Assembly (NCBI GenBank): GCA_025353235.1
Contig: JANXQZ010000741.1
Span: forward strand, 1 to 6,026
DNA from: Bryobacterales bacterium
GTDB taxonomy: Bacteria; Acidobacteriota; Terriglobia; Bryobacterales; Bryobacteraceae
DNA: 6,026 nt
Direction of reading: 5' to 3'
Both the position numbers and the translations under genes were made by a program. This document shows, piece after piece, positions 5,988 through 6,026 of the stretch (position 1 is the stretch's first letter; every line of letters begins with the position of its first letter). Under the pieces are notes generated by a model. That model saw only the letters and a list, made by a program, of their open reading frames with translations. It was not told the DNA's origin and did no database searches.

Positions 5988-6026
5988 TCAGCCCTGAAAC
6001 CCGTTGGTCCGCAGGATCTCGCGGGC
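5988..6026 (-). CDS. C-terminal tail of an unidentified upstream gene (partial)
   Basis: The minus strand entering from the right edge reads AREILRTNGFQG and then TGA at 5990-5988. The composition is protein-like, and its stop is 49 bp before the thiolase start on the same strand, consistent with a preceding operon gene. Twelve residues are too few to name a family, and the frame could be chance. Confidence 0.35.
   Translation of the reverse strand, partial: AREILRTNGFQG

Overview
The window looks like chromosomal DNA from a free-living, moderately GC-rich bacterium. The gene mix is a Tat-exported sugar-isomerase-like protein, a signal-bearing esterase, and a thiolase with a DUF35-type OB partner. 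This resembles Acidobacteriota such as the Solibacter/Bryobacter group, but that placement is inference from gene content; no marker gene is present.

From left to right: positions 1-897 (minus) hold a nearly complete sugar phosphate isomerase/epimerase-family protein with a twin-arginine signal; its last residues run off the left edge. Positions 926-1744 (minus) hold an alpha/beta-hydrolase of the BD-FAE/HSL esterase type, 28 bp upstream of the isomerase gene and probably co-transcribed with it. Positions 1745-3402 form an accessory patch between the two ordinary gene blocks. It holds one plus-strand gene (1859-2803) for a three-part protein: Cys4-type zinc ribbon, probable winged helix, and a C-terminal nucleoside-deoxyribosyltransferase/TIR-like domain. 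It also holds a broken minus-strand PIN-domain (VapC-type) toxin gene (about 3329-2895) that is readable only across four single-base indels. A near-perfect 18-bp palindrome lies between their convergent 3' ends.

Positions 3403-5938 (minus) are a compact operon read right to left: a thiolase of the SCP-x/non-decarboxylating type, a 72-residue OB-fold-only DUF35-like protein, and a class I PLP aminotransferase. The three genes are joined by two ATGA stop/start overlaps. A triple 11-bp tandem repeat abuts the thiolase start codon and supplies its Shine-Dalgarno-like sequence. The right edge has a short C-terminal coding tail that may be the next operon gene.

The thiolase and OB protein probably work as a complex on an acyl-CoA substrate. 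The tight linkage of an aminotransferase to them suggests a pathway joining amino-acid and acyl-CoA chemistry, but the substrate cannot be read from the sequence. The most interesting part is the accessory patch: a candidate stand-alone nucleotide-targeting effector beside a decayed toxin gene with no visible antitoxin.
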